Shown here: positions 9,007 to 17,119 of the stretch, piece by piece
How the letters are laid out: each line of letters starts with the position of its first letter
How positions within the stretch are numbered: position 1 is the stretch's first letter
Assembly: GCA_963758025.1 (NCBI GenBank)
Contig: CAVWUA010000027.1
Coordinates: 1-64,000 of the forward strand
Source of the DNA: CAVWUA01 sp963758025
GTDB taxonomy: Bacteria > Planctomycetota > Planctomycetia > Isosphaerales > Isosphaeraceae
Reading direction: 5' to 3'
DNA length: 64,000 bases
The notes under the pieces: model-generated
Databases searched by the model: none
What the model was told of the DNA's origin: nothing
What the model saw: only the letters and a program-made list of their open reading frames with translations
Program-made: the position numbers and the translations under genes

Positions 9007-10238
9007 TCACGAGGAGCCGGCAACCGCCGCAGGCGTGTCGTGGTCCGGCTCCATCGCCGCGACGAACCGCGCCGCCGTCTCTTCCCAAGTATAGGCTCGA
9101 AGTTCCCGGAAAACGACTCCAACTCCGGCCAAGGGGCTCGCGAACCGCTCCCGCCAGCGTCGCAGGCGGGCGGCCAGATCGGCGGCGTTCTCGGCATCCG
9201 GCAATCGTAGCCAGTCCAGTTCCGGCGGATAGCGTTCCGCGATCCCGGCCGACGCGCTGACCAGGGCCGGAAGACCGCTACACAGGGCCTCCTGCACGTT
9301 CAGACCATACGCTTCATAGCGCGTCGGGCTGACCAGCACGTCGCACGCGCGGAGGATCTCCGGCACGTCGGCGCGGAAGCCGAGAAACTGGACCGAACGG
9401 TCGAGCCAGCCCGCCTCGGCGGCGCGGCCTTGCCAGTGCGGCAACGCCGCGCCGGCACCGACGACGACCAGCCGCCCGTCCCAGTCGGGGTCGGCGCTGA
9501 GCCGCCGCCAAGCGTCGAACAGGACGTCGAACCCCTTGCGGAGGTCCCCCAGGGCACCGACGAACGCCAAGACCGGGCGGTCGTCCGCGCTCCAGCCGAG
9601 CCGCGCCCGCGCCTCGGTCCGCTCGGCCGGCGAGGCGGGCCGGAACCGCTCCGCGTCCACGCCGAGATAGATCGTCCGCACCCGCTCGGGGCGGACCCCC
9701 AGCCGGTCGATCAGCTCGATGCGAGTCCGCTCCGAGTTGGCGATCACCAGCCGCGCCCGTCGCAGCGCGGCCCGTTCCTGAGCCAAGGCTCGCCGGTGCG
9801 TCACGACCGCTTTGAACCGCCGCGCCAGGCTCCCGGACGCCAGCGGGTGCCAGGCCGCATGGACGTAGTGGACCCAGTTGACGTCTCCCCAGAGGCAGTT
9901 GCCGCCGTTGACGATGACCCGCCCCCCGTCGCGAGCGATCCGCCGCGCCACGACGCGCCCGAAGCGGTCCAGCAAAGGCTCCCCCAGCAGGTAGGAGTTC
10001 AGCGGCTTGGGGACCCGGTGAACGACCACGTTAGGCCGCGCGCGCAGGTCGTCCGCCACGCGGTGCGCCACCAGATGCACCTCGTCGCCGCGCCCGGCCA
10101 GGTACGTCGCCAAGCGCGTGATTGGCCCGATCCATGCCGCCGGTCTTGACGAAATCACCGGTGACGATCAGGTAGCGTCCCGTCGTGCTGGCGGAGGCCT
10201 TGGGCCGCGGTTCCGGACTGGGGAATCGTCTGGCTCAT
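9007..10238 (-). CDS. GT4-family glycosyltransferase, apparent frameshifts near the N-terminus
   Basis: A GT-B fold glycosyltransferase. The acceptor-side N-terminus reads YLIVTGDFVKTGGMDRANHAL and then ATYLAGRGDEVHLVAHRV, in two frames joined by a one-base change near 10105-10113. A second change seems to lie in the CCCC run near 10222, which joins it to the ATG at 10238 (MSQTIPQ). From there to the stop at 9007 it is intact: IYLGVDAERFRPAS, LAFVGALGDLRKGFD, and the donor-binding E-x7-E in RYEAYGLNVQEALCSGLP. The ATG at 10238 overlaps the TGA of the upstream gene (ATGA), so the two are translationally coupled. Likely role: addition of a sugar to the repeat unit of the exopolysaccharide. Confidence 0.75.
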
Positions 10239-11429
10239 GCGGGCACGCTCCTCGCCGGCTCGACATGGGTCAGGACCTCGATCAGCCGCTCCAGGGAGAA
10301 GTGAGCGGTCGTACGTCTCGGCGGCGGCGTTCGCGAGCCGGTCGCGGGCGTCGGGATCGGCCAGGAGCGACTCGACCGCGCGGACCATCGCCGGAATGTC
10401 GCCCAAGAGGAACCAACGCCACGCAGCCGGATTCGGTCCAGAGCGATCTCGGTGTTCCAGCCGTCATTGGTGACAACCGCGCTCGCCATGTTCCAGGCCC
10501 GCCATGACGGTCGTTCGCCGGGTACTTACGCCATCAATGTAGGGCTGGACCAGCACGTCGCACACCTGGAGGTGCCGCGACACGTCCTCCGCCGGCTGGC
10601 CGCCGGGCGCGATCAGTTGGCCGGCCAGCGTCGGATGCGACGCCACCAAATCGGCGGCGAACCGATCGCCGCCCCGGCCGATCAGCAAGGCCCGGCGGTC
10701 ATCCCGACCCGTCAGGAGCACCGGCAAAACCACCCGCAGAGCCTCTTCGGAACTCCAGCCGAAGGTCCCGAACGAGCCGATGACCTGCTCCCCTCGCGGG
10801 GCGACCTGCCGCCGCAGCGCGGCGACGCCCTCCAGGTCGTCGACCCGCGGGACGTTACTCGGTACCGGCAGCCAGCGCGACGGCCGCCGCAGGCCCGCGC
10901 CGTAAAACCGGATGTACCCCTCCGCCGGACGCATCGCGTAAAACACCCGCGCACTGACGGCGATCAGTTCCCGGAGCATCATCCGGTGCACGGCCGCCAG
11001 GACCCAGCGCTGGGGACGCCGGAGCAACTCCGCCCAGAGGAACGGATAGGCGACCTCGTGCACCATCGTCCAGACCGTATCCCCGCGCCGCCGACGTCGC
11101 CGCAGCCAGCGGCAGAACCCCAGATTCATACCGCGAAAGCCCCAGACATTCGGCGCGTGCTGAACCAGCAAGCGCCTCGGCGGGGGGAAATCGTCGAGGG
11201 CCTCGTCGAGCCGCCGCAGGTCGGTCTGGCTCCAGTGTCCGGCGTCCTGGTGGACCGTCACGCCGGGAGGCGCGGGGGTCTCCCCCTCGACTGGTGGCAT
11301 CCAGACGTGGACGTCGGCCCCGGTCGCCGCCAGGGCCGCGGCAACCCCCGCCGAGTAGTCGGCGATGCCGCCGGGTGTCGGCGGGTACTCACCCGTCACG
11401 ATATGCCAGCGCATCGGACCCATCATCAT
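10235..11429 (-). pseudogene. GT4-family glycosyltransferase, C-terminal third broken by about four frameshifts
   Basis: It starts at 11429 with a GT-B N-terminus (HIVTGEYPPTPGGIADYSAG), typical of group 1 enzymes, and is intact for ~310 residues to VQPYIDGVSTRRTTVMAGLE. After that the recognisable protein passes through different frames: VVTNDGWNTE (shift near 10495), LWTESGCVALVPLG (near 10450), DIPAMVRAVESLLADPDAR (near 10402), and HFSLERLIEVLTHVEPARS (near 10305), ending in TGA at 10235. Each segment is good glycosyltransferase sequence. Four indels within 250 bases is either rapid decay or a local low-quality patch. In the operon it sits between the FkbM methyltransferase and the next GT4. 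Confidence 0.7.
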
Positions 11430-11502
11430 TCCGCTCCGTCCCCGACACGAATTGACGGATACGGTCTCCCGGAGCTGTTGCGACCGAGGGAGCGCCGGCT
11501 CA

Positions 11503-12402
11503 TCAATGCGTCTCCGCGGGTTCGGCCCGGCGGTCGGCCGGCCAGGCGTGCAGGATCATCGGGATGGAGACGCCGCGACGGCGCCGCAGGAGCCCCTTGG
11601 CCGTGACGCGGTAATCAAGGCCGGTGTCCGCCAGGTCGCGGCGGATGTCGAGATAGCCGGTCGGGTGGTGATAGACGGCGATCGACAGGGCCGGCCGGTC
11701 GCGCCGGAGCGTCACCTGGCCCCCGGCCACGGCCGCGCGCTCGTCCCCCTCGATGTCCATCTTGACGAAGTCGCAATGCCCCCAGGGGCTGTGCGCCACC
11801 AGCTCATCGAGGGTCGTCTGCCGCACCGTTTCGCCACGCTCGCCGGCGCGGCCCACGCCACCCCCGGCCACGACGTGGGCCCCCCAGGGGGCCTGCGGGT
11901 CGTAGTACAGCAGCGCCTCGCCGGAACGATCGGTCAGCGTGGTCACTTCGACGATCATGCGACCTTCGGCGATCTCGGCGGCGAAGGTCCGTCGCAGCGC
12001 CTCGGCCATCGGCGCCCAGGGCTCGACGGCGATGACCCGCGCGCCGCGTTCCAGCGCGAACCGGGTGAAGAAACCCTCGGAGGCCCCCGCGTCGACGACC
12101 ACGTCCCCCGGCCGGACGCGGCAGCCGCCGTACTCGTAGTAGTGCGGGTGCTCGGGACAGAAGACCTCTTGATGGATCTCCGCGAGGCCCGCCCGGTCCA
12201 TCGACGACGGCAGCCAGTAATCCCGTCCGTCGATGGTCAGCCGGCAGAGGCCCGCCGCCTCGTCCCGCTCGACCTCCTCAACTGTCGGTGGCGCACCGAT
12301 CGACCGGCGGCCGTGCCGCGATTCGGCCAGGGCCACGCGCCACGTCTCCGCGTTCAGGAAGAACCGGGCACCCGTCCTCATCTTCGACAGCAGCGAAGCC
12401 AT
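11503..12402 (-). CDS. FkbM family methyltransferase
   Basis: A 299-residue class I methyltransferase of the FkbM/Methyltransf_21 type. The SAM-binding motif I is at ~residues 100-112 (DVVVDAGASEGFFT), the acidic loop reads VIAVEPW, and the characteristic FkbM segment HCDFVKMDIEGDE is at ~residues 200-213. Family members O-methylate sugars or polyketides. In this operon a sugar hydroxyl of the exopolysaccharide is the natural guess (inference). The gene lies 19 bases downstream of one glycosyltransferase and 73 bases upstream of the next. The C-terminal end is basic (LLRRRRG) and not part of the fold. No disruption is visible. Confidence 0.88.
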   Translation of the reverse strand: MASLLSKMRTGARFFLNAETWRVALAESRHGRRSIGAPPTVEEVERDEAAGLCRLTIDGRDYWLPSSMDRAGLAEIHQEVFCPEHPHYYEYGGCRVRPGDVVVDAGASEGFFTRFALERGARVIAVEPWAPMAEALRRTFAAEIAEGRMIVEVTTLTDRSGEALLYYDPQAPWGAHVVAGGGVGRAGERGETVRQTTLDELVAHSPWGHCDFVKMDIEGDERAAVAGGQVTLRRDRPALSIAVYHHPTGYLDIRRDLADTGLDYRVTAKGLLRRRRGVSIPMILHAWPADRRAEPAETH

Positions 12403-12421
12403 GGCGATCCTGAGTCCGTGG

Positions 12422-13675
12422 TCAGAAGGGCGTGGACACCAGCGCGTCGAGCGCCCCGAACAGCGCGCGGCGGTTGGTGTCCGGGTCGTAGTATTGCCGC
12501 CGGACTTGCTCGGCGGCCTGGTGGGCGCTGACGTCCCGAACCGGCGACGTCCAGAACCGCTCCAGCAGGGTGGCGCCGTCGCCCGGGCGGAGGGTCCCCC
12601 AGTGGGTCGCGTAACCGTCGCCGTCGCGCGTCAAGGGGACGGTCGAGCTATCGGCCGGCGCGTGGACCAGGAGCGGGCGGGCGGCCATGACGTAACTGCT
12701 CAATTTCGTCGGGAACGACGTCTGGCGCAACACGGCGTCGCGGCGGCCGAACGGGTAATTCAGGTACAGTACGGCACAATCGCGCAGAAGTCGAACCCCT
12801 TCGGCCTCATCGAGATGGCCGGTGACCTCGACCTCGACCTGTCCGGCCAGGGCCTCGCGGAGCCGATCGCCGTAGCCCCGACCAATCATGCGGATGCGGC
12901 CCGGCACGCCCAGCCGGCCGGCGGCCTCGGCCACGGCCCGGCCCAGGACCGTGAGCTGTTGATAAACATAGGTGCCGCCGAGAATCCCGACCCGCAGGCC
13001 GTGCGCCTGGGGGTCATAGGGAGGCGACGGTTCCACCGGCCCCGGCACGCCCCGATGCACGACCACCGAATCGACCCCGTAGCGCTGGCGATAGCGCCGG
13101 GCCATCGGTTCGCTAATGACGTCGATCGACGCGGCGCGCGGCAGGAGGCGGGCCACGTCGCGGGCGATCCAGGGGACCAGGGCCAGGTAACGCCGCGAGC
13201 GCAAGGCGCAGCCGTAAGCCGGATCGTCGTGCACGGTCAGGTGCAACGGCCACGCGTCGCGGCGGCTCAGACGCTCGGCGACGTGAACCATCGATCCGTG
13301 CAGGATGACCCAGACGGCGGCGGCGTGGCAGCGCCGGGCGAGGTCGGCCACCTCATCGGCGAGGGCGTCCGGGTGCCGGAGGCTATCCTCCAGTTGCGAC
13401 CGCCGCCCCTTGCGGCCGAGCGACCCGCGCCGCAGCACCTCGACCCGCCCCTCGGGCCACTCGCGGGCCGCCGCCGGCTCGTCGCGAGGGTCCAGGCAGG
13501 CCCAGACCAGCCGCGCGCGGTCCTCGGGCCGGAGCAGACTGCGGAGGATCACCGCCCCGCCGCCGCCCCGCTCGGGCGGGAAGTCCCCCAGAACCAGGAG
13601 CGGCCGCTCGGGCGTGTAGGCCGACAGCGCGGGGGCCGCCGGACGGGCCAGGGCCTCGGTCGCCTCGCCGGTCAT
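12422..13675 (-). CDS. Glycosyltransferase (GT-B, group 1-like)
   Basis: A 417-residue protein if it starts at ATG 13675, whose first base is the last base of the upstream TGA (TGATG overlap), so it is translationally coupled to the epimerase. The N-terminal half carries LLVLGDFPPERGGGGAVILR; the C-terminal half carries a nucleotide-sugar domain (GILGGTYVYQQL, RIRMIGRGYGDRL). The usual E-x7-E of GT4 is not clear; instead there is FPTKLSSYVMAARPLLVHAP, as in distant group 1 enzymes. It probably transfers one sugar during repeat-unit assembly on the cytoplasmic side. An earlier in-frame start would overlap the epimerase gene by 29 more codons and is less likely. Confidence 0.8.
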   Translation of the reverse strand: MTGEATEALARPAAPALSAYTPERPLLVLGDFPPERGGGGAVILRSLLRPEDRARLVWACLDPRDEPAAAREWPEGRVEVLRRGSLGRKGRRSQLEDSLRHPDALADEVADLARRCHAAAVWVILHGSMVHVAERLSRRDAWPLHLTVHDDPAYGCALRSRRYLALVPWIARDVARLLPRAASIDVISEPMARRYRQRYGVDSVVVHRGVPGPVEPSPPYDPQAHGLRVGILGGTYVYQQLTVLGRAVAEAAGRLGVPGRIRMIGRGYGDRLREALAGQVEVEVTGHLDEAEGVRLLRDCAVLYLNYPFGRRDAVLRQTSFPTKLSSYVMAARPLLVHAPADSSTVPLTRDGDGYATHWGTLRPGDGATLLERFWTSPVRDVSAHQAAEQVRRQYYDPDTNRRALFGALDALVSTPF

Positions 13676-14739
13676 CAGGCCGATACCTCCGAACCGTGCC
13701 GCGCTTTCCAGCTCTCGATCGTCTCGGTCAGGATCTGCCGCAGCGGGACCGTGATCCCCCAACCGGGATAATGCGATTTCAACTTGCTCAGATCCGAGAT
13801 ATAGCAGATATGATCGCCCCGGCGGTTCTCATCGACGTACTCGGTCCTGAGCCGCCCGCCGCCGAGTTCCTCGACCAGCGCGGCGGCCTCCAGGATCGAG
13901 CAGCTATTCTCCCGCCCGCCGCCGATGTTATACACCTCGCCCGGCCTCGGCGCCTCGTAGAAACGGTGGATGGCCCGCAGCACGTCGCGGCTATGGATGT
14001 TGTCGCGGACCTGCTTCCCCTTGTAGCCGAAAATCCGGTACGTCGTGCCGGTCAGGGCCGCCTTGACCAGATACGACAGGAAGCCGTGCAACTCGACGCC
14101 GCTGTGCTGCGGCCCGGTCAGGCAGCCGCCGCGGAAGACGCCGACCTTCATCCCGAAGTAACGCCCGTATTCTTGCGCCATCACGTCGGCCGCCGTCTTC
14201 GAGGCACCAAACAGCGAATGCAAGGTACGGTCGATGCGGCACGCCTCGGAGATGCCACCCCGGTCGGCCTCGTCGGCGTAATCCCAGCGGGTTTCCCGCT
14301 CGACCAGAGGCTTCTCGTTCGGCGCGTCGCCGTACACCTTGTTCGTGCTCATCAGGACGAAGACCGCCTCGGGGCGGTGGCGGCGGGTCGCTTCGAGCAG
14401 GTTGAGCGTGCCGACGGCGTTGACGTCGAAGTCCTCGAATGGCATCCGGGCGGCCAGGTCGTGCGACGGCTGCGCCGCGCAGTGGACGATCAGGTCGGCC
14501 GGGTACTCGGTCAGGAGCGTCAGGACCCCCTCGCGGTCGCGGATGTCCAGCTCCACATGGCGGAACCCCCGCGCCTGGCGCTGGAGGCGCTGCTGGTTCC
14601 AGCGGGTGTCGCCGTCGCGACCGAAGAAGACGGCGCGCATGTTGTTGTCCACCCCGACGACCTCGGCCCCCTGGGCGTCGAAGTAGGAGACGGCTTCCGA
14701 ACCAATCAGACCGTTAGAACCCGTAACAAGAACTCGCAT
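13675..14739 (-). CDS. NAD-dependent epimerase, CDP-paratose 2-epimerase-like
   Basis: A 354-residue extended SDR. The start at 14739 has GGAGAG about 7 bases upstream. The NAD-binding GxxGxxG motif is VTGSNGLIGSEAV (residues 5-17). The segment VDNNMRAVFFGRDGDTRWN is typical of CDP-paratose/CDP-tyvelose 2-epimerases. The active-site region reads SLFGASKTAADV, so Phe stands where classical SDRs have the catalytic Tyr of YxxxK. I recall similar FGASK sequences in related bacterial proteins, so this may be normal for the subgroup rather than a defect. It should supply an epimerised nucleotide sugar for the glycosyltransferases next to it. It is coupled to the downstream glycosyltransferase by a one-base overlap. 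Confidence 0.85.
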   Translation of the reverse strand: MRVLVTGSNGLIGSEAVSYFDAQGAEVVGVDNNMRAVFFGRDGDTRWNQQRLQRQARGFRHVELDIRDREGVLTLLTEYPADLIVHCAAQPSHDLAARMPFEDFDVNAVGTLNLLEATRRHRPEAVFVLMSTNKVYGDAPNEKPLVERETRWDYADEADRGGISEACRIDRTLHSLFGASKTAADVMAQEYGRYFGMKVGVFRGGCLTGPQHSGVELHGFLSYLVKAALTGTTYRIFGYKGKQVRDNIHSRDVLRAIHRFYEAPRPGEVYNIGGGRENSCSILEAAALVEELGGGRLRTEYVDENRRGDHICYISDLSKLKSHYPGWGITVPLRQILTETIESWKARHGSEVSA

Positions 14740-14765
14740 TCTCTCTCCAACATACTTATTTCTAT

Positions 14766-15989
14766 CTAACGGCGGATTGCCGCCGATCCGCCCGAGGCCT
14801 GGCAACCCAGGCCGGTGGGCCAGCCCAGGCCGGCGACCTCGGACGCGGGGCGGGCGCCGGGCAGGACTTGCCGATAGACGGCCAGGCTCCGCTCGGCCAT
14901 GACCCGGTGGTCGAACTCCCGGCTGGCACGCAGGCGGGCCGCGGCCGCGAGCCGTTCGCGCAGGCCCGGCTCGGTCAGGAGGCGGTTGGCCGCGTCGGCC
15001 AGCGACACCGGGTCGTCCAGCGGCACGGTCAGGCCCGTTTCCTCGTGCCGGCTAACCCAGGAGACCCCGCTATGCGGGATCGGCGTGTTGATCACCGGGC
15101 AACCGCTGGCCATCGCCTCGACCTGCACGATACCGAACGCCTCGCTCCGCGCGTTCGACGGGAACCAGAAGGCGTCGGCCGCCAGGTAATAGGGGACGAC
15201 CTGCTGATAGAGCATCGACCCCAGGAAGACGACCCGCTCATGCACGCCCAGGCGCTGCGCCTCGGCTTCGAGCATCGCGCGGTCGGGGCCGTCGCCGACC
15301 AGGAGCAGCGTGCCGGCGACGCGGGTCAAGGCCCGGATGGCGTTGAGGAACCCTTTGTAGTAAATCAGGCGGCCACAGCCCAGCCAGATCGGTCCGGGGC
15401 CGTACTGGCGGCGGATCGACTCGGCGGCGGCCTGGTTCTCGGCCGAGGGGTTGCGGTACGGTTCCAGGTCGATCCCCATCGGCAGGACCTGAATCCGCCG
15501 GGCATACGCCTTCAGGAACTCCGAGCCGGGGGGATACGTCGGGCTGGTCGGCAGGATCGCGCTGACGCGGCGATAGGCCAGCCGCTCCAGGGGCCGGAAC
15601 AGCGCCGCGCGGAGCCGCTGACGGATCACGTCGCTCTGATACGTCACGACCAGGGGGGGCTTCGGCCGGGCCAGGAGCACGGCCAGGATCATCGTCGGGT
15701 TGGGCACCTGCATGTGCAGGACGTCGGCATCGACCCGCCGCAGCGCCCGGATCAGGTCGGGGCAGGCGTCGATCTTGGCCGCCGAGACCACGCGGCCGAA
15801 CCGCGTCACCTCGACCGGACCGTCCCGGTCCACGACCGTCGGCCCCGGCTCGTGGTTCATGCAGAAGACCCGCACGTCCATCCCCAGGGCCGCCTGCGCC
15901 TGCGCCAGGGTCCGCACGTGCGTCTCGATGCCACCGGGAGCCGGGGGATAGTACTTGCCGAGGTGGCAAACGCGAAGCGGTTCAGTCAT
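14766..15989 (-). CDS. GT4-family glycosyltransferase
   Basis: A 407-residue GT-B enzyme starting at ATG 15989 (MTEPLRVCHLGKYYPP). The acceptor domain opens with the group 1 signature HLGKYYPPAPGGIETH. The donor domain has IWLGCGRLIYYKG, LLLVGDGPDR and the E-x7-E motif in SEAFGIVQVEAMASGCPV. It is closest in style to WbaZ/mannosyl-type transferases, but the donor sugar cannot be read from sequence. An upstream in-frame extension would add 13 residues and lacks support. The gene lies between exosortase and epimerase and is intact. Confidence 0.9.
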   Translation of the reverse strand: MTEPLRVCHLGKYYPPAPGGIETHVRTLAQAQAALGMDVRVFCMNHEPGPTVVDRDGPVEVTRFGRVVSAAKIDACPDLIRALRRVDADVLHMQVPNPTMILAVLLARPKPPLVVTYQSDVIRQRLRAALFRPLERLAYRRVSAILPTSPTYPPGSEFLKAYARRIQVLPMGIDLEPYRNPSAENQAAAESIRRQYGPGPIWLGCGRLIYYKGFLNAIRALTRVAGTLLLVGDGPDRAMLEAEAQRLGVHERVVFLGSMLYQQVVPYYLAADAFWFPSNARSEAFGIVQVEAMASGCPVINTPIPHSGVSWVSRHEETGLTVPLDDPVSLADAANRLLTEPGLRERLAAAARLRASREFDHRVMAERSLAVYRQVLPGARPASEVAGLGWPTGLGCQASGGSAAIRR

Positions 15990-16037
15990 GCGTTTGGGGT
16001 CCGGCTGATTTTTCTCGCCAAAGAACACACTCTCCGG

Positions 16038-17003
16038 CTAGATCGGTTTCTTCGGCGGCGCGGGGGACTTGCCGTAGCTTGTCGGGATGATCATCGGGGC
16101 CGGTTCCGTCTCGTCTTCCTCGATGATGATCCAGGACAGCAGTTTCAGTTCGAGCAAGATCAGGACCAAACCCACCGGCATCATGGCCCAGCCGGCCAGG
16201 TCGTGCGCCAGGGCCTCCCCTCGCTCGACCCCCAGCAGGTGATAGGCCAGGGCCGTCGCCGCGATCCGCAGGATGTTGCTGATGAGGGCGATCGGGACCG
16301 TGCTCAGCAGCAGGATGACCCGTTCCCACAACGGCCGGGAGCGGGCCAGCAGGAGCGTTGTCGCCGCGATCAGGGTGATGAAACTCAGGAGCATCGACAG
16401 GCCGTTGCACGCCTGCGCCACTTCGAGCTTCGCCGCGCCGATGTAGATGACGTGCCCTTCCGCCAGGACCGGCAGACCCATGACCGATTGCAGGAGCCGC
16501 GTGCTGCCGATCGTCGCCAGGGTCTGAAGCGGTCCGGCCATGATCAGGTTGATGGCCGGGGGGATCGGCAGCAGGAAGACCAGGAAGCCGATCCCCGGCA
16601 AGGCCCAGCGCAGGAGCGGCCAGCCGCCGAAGGCCAGGGTCAGCCCGGCCAGCACCGGCAGGAGCGTCGTGTTCTCCAGCCAGAGCTCGTTGCGTTCGAA
16701 CAGGAAGGCCCGCACCGCCAGGGTCGCCACGACGATCAGCCAGCCCCACCAGGCCGGACGCAGCCGCGAAAGCGATAGCTCGTCCCGACGCTGCCAGAGG
16801 ATCGCCAGGGCGATCGGCGCGACCAAAAATCCGTGGGAGTAATTCGGGTCACTGGACCACACCTGGATCAAATTCTGAATATTCGGCGCGTACGAGGCGA
16901 CGATCGCCCCCACGACGGCGACGGAAATCGCCAGCGCGGCGGTTCGCTCTTTCTTCTGCTGGCGTTCGTCGGGTGCGTGATCCATCAGGACGTCCGCGGA
17001 CAT
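16038..17003 (-). CDS. xrt: Exosortase (EpsH/Xrt family)
   Basis: A 321-residue integral membrane protein with about eight hydrophobic helices. The catalytic triad of the exosortase/archaeosortase family is present: Cys199 in EVAQACNGLSMLLSF, Arg246 in ISNILRIAATALAY, and His267 in LAHDLAGWAMMP. Exosortases are thought to cleave or transfer proteins bearing PEP-CTERM tails at the outer face of the inner membrane; two such substrates are encoded in this window (564-1238, 25135-25839). The C-terminal ~35 residues after the last helix are hydrophilic. It sits among exopolysaccharide genes, as is usual, with its partner EpsI two genes upstream. The exact Xrt subclass is not assigned here. Confidence 0.93.
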   Translation of the reverse strand: MSADVLMDHAPDERQQKKERTAALAISVAVVGAIVASYAPNIQNLIQVWSSDPNYSHGFLVAPIALAILWQRRDELSLSRLRPAWWGWLIVVATLAVRAFLFERNELWLENTTLLPVLAGLTLAFGGWPLLRWALPGIGFLVFLLPIPPAINLIMAGPLQTLATIGSTRLLQSVMGLPVLAEGHVIYIGAAKLEVAQACNGLSMLLSFITLIAATTLLLARSRPLWERVILLLSTVPIALISNILRIAATALAYHLLGVERGEALAHDLAGWAMMPVGLVLILLELKLLSWIIIEEDETEPAPMIIPTSYGKSPAPPKKPI

Positions 17004-17119
17004 GGCGAGTTCTCACATTGTGCCGGCGGCACCGCGAAACCAAAAAGAGGTGCCGGGCCGGATCGCGGGCATTCGGATCAGATCAACGACATCGGATTAC
17101 GGAAAAAAACGGTCCCATC

